DNA of 64,000 bases from Magicicada septendecula (taxonomy: Eukaryota; Arthropoda; Insecta; Hemiptera; Cicadidae), in NCBI GenBank assembly GCA_034769895.1, contig CM068367.1:690298268-690362267 (forward strand), given 5' to 3'. How positions within the stretch are numbered: the first letter of the stretch is position 1; each line of letters opens with the position of its first letter. Below, one piece after another: positions 59,231 through 64,000 of this stretch. Below the pieces are notes generated by a model. That model was not told where the DNA came from. It saw only the letters and a program-made list of their open reading frames with translations, and searched no databases. The position numbers were made by a program, and so were the translations under genes.

Positions 59231-62200
59231 ACATGGTGTTCAGTAATACTAAAAGTTAAAGGCATGAAAATGTACAAGATGCTTACATGTGGAAGTGAAT
59301 GCTAATCTGGTGGGGGTTTCTTTGGGATGTGAGAAGGTTCTTGTCAAGGTTTTATTGCAACCAGCTGGTATAAGGAAATCACAGACTGTTAAGGTTTGTT
59401 TGTAAAATATGTTAGTATGAATGTTCCTGTCTCTGCTCATCCCCCCACTTTCTCCTTCTTGATCACTATCTCACCCCCTACCATGGTTTCATATCCGCAG
59501 GAGAAAGAGACAGTATTACTTGCAAATATTTATTAATGTTTATCAACATGTTTTAAAAACAGATCCAAATTAGTTACTACATAAGACTGTTTTTTAAAAA
59601 CAACTTTCACACTTGTGCTCCTGAATTAATGTACTTGATTAATTACCTTACTACATTTTTCTCATTATATAAAGGGAAGTAAATGTCCGTGTGTGATCGG
59701 TTTACGTCTATTTCATCTCAAGAAAGATAAAAAATCATCTTAATTCATTAGAACTGAAATGTCTTTTAACTCACCATGGTCGAAATGGTAAAAGAAACAT
59801 GTCAACAGCACCCAAGATCCAAAAGTTAGAGTACAACACTACAATATTCAGCATTCTATTGTTATTGTTATTTTGTATTTTTTACATTTAGTTTCAACTC
59901 TATATATAAATAGTGTATATATATAATTTTTGTCCTTTGTTAAAATCAGTAAACAGAACACAAGATTGAGACTGAGATAATAGTAGCAACAGCTACATAG
60001 AGATAAGAAATATCACTTTTAACTAGCAACGAAATTAAACACAGCTTCACTTGATGGGATTTGCATAACAGCTGATCCTTCACTCCCTCCTGCTGCTCAG
60101 AATTTCAAAGTGATATTGTCTATGCATAAACTGGGTTCTGTGCACATGTACACACTCCCTTAGCTTTTAATAGGAAGTATGTGTGGCTGACATGAAAATC
60201 TAGTCAGTTAATATGTTACTCTGCAACTTGAAGAATCTATAAAGGACCTTGCCGTATGTTACTAAGCCTTATACTGAATTTAGTTGGTACAGACGTCTCA
60301 TTACTTGTATAAATAATAATATAAATTACTCATTTTCTTTTTATATAGATTCGTCTAATGTATACATTCCATTATATATTTGTAACATGTAAAATGTTTT
60401 GTACTTTTGGAAACATAATTATGATACTTTCAGCAGTATTCTTGTAGTGCATGCATAAAAAAAATATCTACATTTTTGAATAGTTTTGTATCGTTAATTA
60501 ATGTTTACTTTTTGAGTGCCAAAAAAACTGATTTAATCAGGTAGTAACTTTATATGTTTAGGACTTCACCACAGCAATTAAAATCTTTCTTTATCAGTTA
60601 TAAGAAATGTTACAATGGAAACCTGCGTTACGCACAAAAATCTAGCCATAAACTTATATTCAACTCATTAGTCAGCAACTTCTACATAGAAAACTAGTTA
60701 GAAATAATTTGTTAATGTAACCATCAGTTTTGTATAACTGATATTGTGTATCATATACAAATCGCGTTACTTTACGGTGGCCGCTTCATAGCTGCGCGAA
60801 AAGTGAGGGTAGTGGGGAGACTCAGTGTGCTCAGTTGTAACACTTCATTTCAAAAACGTCCGTCTTACTGTTGCTACAGCCGCCTTATTAGTGCCTTTTA
60901 TTATTTAATTATTACAAATCTGGTTTTACACATTGTTGACATTTCCGGGTTTCATTCAACTAACTGCTATTTGTAATTTTACTCAGTAGTACTGGAAATT
61001 GTATCAAATAAGTATGTATTTGTAGTACCAGAACAATGTAATTTGTTACATAATGCAAATAATAAATAATTACCACTATTGGCTGGTTTTCTATCCTTTT
61101 TTTTTATTATTTTTCTGAGATATTCAATTCTTTATGCCCTTATTCTCTTGACGTTTATTTAATACACTTCTATTATTTCTAATCTTCTTCAGTTTAAACC
61201 CTAAGTTTATAATGACTTTTCTTAAACATGATAAGCTACCTTGACAGTTTACACTAGACTTAAGAAGTTGATGAAGTTTTCGTAGCGTAGGATATGCTTT
61301 TTGTTTTGAAAGTAATAATTACATGGAATACAGGCTTATACGGTAAATGTTTTTGAAAACGCACCAACACTTATGCACTCAGTGAGACGTGCCGTTACAC
61401 TGACAAAAAACAGGGTTCTGCGCATATTACTTTCACCAAGGATGCCGGCCACCATAAAGTACACAAGTAGTAAGTAGTGTTAATTGTAAATGTGCCAACT
61501 GCAGACTGCTTTGAATGTTTAAAAATTATCACTAGTTTTTAGCATCTCTTGTCAAAATTGTTTTGATTCTGAACAGATATGAGAAGTCAGCAAAAACAAT
61601 TCCAGATGGATCAATTATATTATAGCCCACTAAATGTGATTGTAGTTCTTATTATATGTGGCAGTCTGTATTCCTCAACTAAGCACTACTGCGATTACTC
61701 CTTTCAGAACAACCTAACTTTTTCAACAGAGATAAGTGCGCATGTGCACCCACACAGACACCATGTAATAGTTTTGCTATAAATCCATCACAGGCAACAT
61801 AACAAACCAACCAGCCAACAAGCTAACACTATAATGTGCGATAAGTATATAACCACCCACCATAACAGAAAATAGTGAAGAAGAAAGCCGTCACAATTGT
61901 GCAGCTGACAATACAAAATACAGGAGGCTGCAGAAATGTACAGTGTGTCTGCACGTGAGCATCACCTTACCCATTTTGTTTGATCACTTGTTATTATTGT
62001 TACAGAGAATTACCCTTTCTGACAAAATTACAAATACAATAACCTTTTAAACATATGTATATTGCAACAGTACGTCTGCGTACACTACTGTGCATCGATG
62101 CAATTTATTAACAACTGCAAAATTATTACAAATAATTAATATTGTCAATATATAAAAATGCCTATTGAAAGCTGTAAATAACCAGTGAACAAGGGAGACC

Positions 62201-62623
62201 GAATGAACAGGTCGGTACTGGAAAATCATGCCACACACAAGCTAAGAATGTGTATTGTGCAAGTGAGATGTGTGTGTGAAACAAGTACAAACCAGCTTGA
62301 TTCCACTTTGAATAAATGTAAATTAACAAACTAATTTATATAAATTTTGGCGAGTGCACAAAATATATGACAGCCGCAGTATTAATACTATAAAGACGCT
62401 CACATGTGTAAAATCTAGCGCAAAACAAACAATGCATGTTTATGCAGAGTAAATAAAAGTGAATAACAATAAGAATAATTAAAATATGCAAACAATTTTA
62501 ATATACACAAGAAAATTACTGATCTTTTGAACATAGTGTCGTAACCAAAAGACTTCGCATGTTGCAAAATAAGTGCGAATAAAATAAATGAATCTGTAAA
62601 GGGACGCTTAACAAACTCTGACC
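59231..62623. other. AT-rich spacer with one loose inverted pair
   Basis: About 3.4 kb without a gene I can support. GTTACTTTACGGTGGCCGC (60,766-60,784) and CGGCCACCATAAAGTAC (61,446-61,462) are inverted relatives about 660 bp apart; no TSD was found around them. Short ORFs (60,746-60,976; 61,579-61,782) have no recognisable domain. Confidence 0.4.
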
Positions 62624-62634
62624 ATTCAAATCTT

Positions 62635-62843
62635 ATCTAAAATGAAACTTTTTCTTGTGAACTTACTGTTTATTCTCTTCTCGTCGAACGCGTTTCGGCG
62701 TACGTATTCGCCTTCTTCAGCTTAGAGACAGACTGCCATCATTTAGTAACGGTTGTTGTGTGGAAGGTGTAGTGGGAGTGGTTGGTTGGTATTTTAGATA
62801 AGTGTTAGTGCTGTGAAAGAAGAGATGAATAATCAAGACAACT
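62635..62843 (-). mobile_element. Short Penelope-type tail with 11-bp TSD, minus strand, 209 bp
   Basis: ATTCAAATCTT lies at 62,624-62,634 and 62,844-62,854. The minus strand holds CTGAAGA (rc of 62,714-62,720), AGGCG...CGCC, GAAAC (rc of 62,692-62,696), two bases and GTT, a full hammerhead-like core. It then reads GTTCACAAGAAAAAGTTTCA, similar to GTTCACAAGTGAAAGTTCAG of the insertion at 52,473-52,785, so the two belong to one family. CTTATCTAAAAT at the left edge (62,632-62,643) recurs inverted near 62,793-62,804. No coding sequence is visible. Confidence 0.6.
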
Positions 62844-62854
62844 ATTCAAATCTT

Positions 62855-63505
62855 GCTCAGAATCATCAAAACATGATTTTTGCACCTAACACTATAAATA
62901 AGCGAGGCATCGCGAGCCTCGAGGCAATCTCCTAAAACATTTGTGCAGGCTATGCTCGACTGCAGAGGAAAGTTTTATATATCCAAAGTCGATATCCGAG
63001 CACGTATGGAACAGCAACACTGTACGAGTCATATGAGTTGCTGAACGGACCAAGAGGACCGGACAACGGATTCCAGGAGGACCAGAGGACGATGGAGGAT
63101 CAATGGACAAAGACACAGGACTCATGATAATTACGAGGAATCACAGATTAATAATACATTATTAATAATACGGTGACACAAAACCTCAACAAACGGTTCA
63201 TAAATGACATTATAAAAAGAGACAATGATAAGACTATACACTAATTTTTTAAATAGTAATAATTGTAAATTTTATATGTTAAATTAGGGTAATAGATTAC
63301 ACAATTTTTATAATTATTTTAACACTTGCAAATTTTTAATTATTTTTGAAGATTGTAATGTATTATAGATATTTTATTGATATTTCCTTAATATTTTATT
63401 GACATTTACATGCACAAAGTAATAACTAAAGGAAATTATTTAAAATAAACGCATTTTAAAAGAATATCTGAGCAAGTCAAGAGCACATTTTAGTATTATA
63501 AGAAC
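62855..63505. other. Spacer with a GC-richer block, nothing recognised
   Basis: 62,900-63,125 is richer in GC and contains a 77-codon minus ORF with no recognisable domain; the rest is AT-rich. Confidence 0.4.
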
Positions 63506-63508
63506 TTA

Positions 63509-63924
63509 GGGGCCGTGCAATAATCACGTGATGTTTTTTTAGCAATTTTTTAACCCCCCTCCTGCCTGGTGATATGTGGTGAGGTTTTAGACTAACCCCC
63601 CCCAACCCAAAATCACGTGTATTTTTTTGGTACAAAGTATCTTAAACATTTTCAGAATATTATCTTTAAATACAGGTATAATCTAATTTAATTCTGGAAC
63701 ATTAAGCACCGTGATAAAAATATCCAGACAGACATTCAGGTTGCAGGTTGTTTCTGGCAACGGCGAGTCAAGGTTACGCGTCGCTTCTTGGATCAGAAAT
63801 CGCGCGCTTAACGAAAAAACAAATACACGTGACATCTCACTACACCCCCCTCCCCCTTGTGATATTTTGTGATTTTTTTCCGAACCCCCCCCTTTCGAGC
63901 CTCACGTGATTATTGCACGACCCC
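63509..63924. mobile_element. MITE, Harbinger-like, 416 bp
   Basis: Inverted ends GGGGCCGTGCAATAATCACG (63,509 on) and GGGGTCGTGCAATAATCACG (rc of the right end at 63,924) match over about 24 bp with one mismatch. TTA flanks both sides (63,506-63,508; 63,925-63,927). A 3-bp TWA duplication and GGG-starting ends fit PIF/Harbinger. Runs of C (ACCCCCC) lie inside each end. No coding capacity. Confidence 0.8.
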
Positions 63925-64000
63925 TTATATTTATACATGTTTATTTATGTATGTCAATTTCTATTTTGTGTGTACTATACTTATGAATATTTTATGGAAA

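Noticed and set aside
62892-63125. 77-codon minus ORF in a GC-richer block
   Set aside because: No recognisable domain, no promoter or splice evidence, and an equally open plus frame.

Overview
The window looks like AT-rich intergenic or heterochromatic DNA from an arthropod, most likely an insect. I recognise no host gene. Nearly everything identifiable is a mobile element: LTR retroelements, Penelope-like (GIY-YIG) and LINE fragments, a tRNA-derived SINE, two hAT transposons, a Sola-like DNA transposon and a Harbinger-like MITE. Many have exact target-site duplications (TSDs), and those carry most of the weight in the calls below.

Region 1 (1-32,747) is one head-to-tail array of a single LTR retroelement that lacks pol. 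LTRs of about 1,238 bp (5' TGTAA, 3' TTACA) alternate with internal regions of about 4,200 bp, giving a period of about 5,437 bp. Neighbouring units share one LTR: internal - LTR - internal - LTR. Six LTRs, a short LTR end piece and seven internal stretches are present; the first internal stretch is cut by the window edge, so the array continues to the left. Each LTR is preceded by a purine tract and followed by a candidate primer-binding site. The internal region holds two small ORFs (a coiled-coil, gag-N-terminus-like protein and an unrecognised acidic protein) followed by long AT-rich sequence. I see no protease, reverse transcriptase, RNase H or integrase, so this is a LARD/TR-GAG-like non-autonomous fossil. 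Interior LTRs are nearly identical, whereas the last LTR (31,505-32,747) is clearly more diverged.

Region 2 (32,748-47,000) is a nest of elements whose junctions fall in (TA)n tracts. Two or three related long LTR-type units lie here (33,796-36,921 minus; 40,928-42,975 minus; 43,510-46,682 plus). Each runs TG to CA and has a TTGGCGC primer-site-like motif 180-225 bp before its end. Between the first two sits a 3,975-bp DNA transposon with about 30-bp inverted ends, repeated subterminal motifs and a decayed Sola-like transposase gene on the minus strand. A Penelope-like endonuclease remnant and a minus-strand tRNA SINE complete the nest.

Region 3 (47,000-64,000) is sparser. It holds an 865-bp non-autonomous hAT element (8-bp TSD), a LINE 3' end (13-bp TSD), two small Penelope-type tails (13-bp and 11-bp TSDs) with hammerhead-like cores, a 3,949-bp hAT element with a ZMYM1-type transposase gene close to complete but broken (8-bp TSD), and a 416-bp MITE with a TTA TSD. 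The DNA between these is AT-rich and has no feature I can support.

The genes here do not form a pathway; the interest lies in the architecture, namely a homogenised tandem array of a pol-less LTR element and a TA-tract hotspot of nested insertions.
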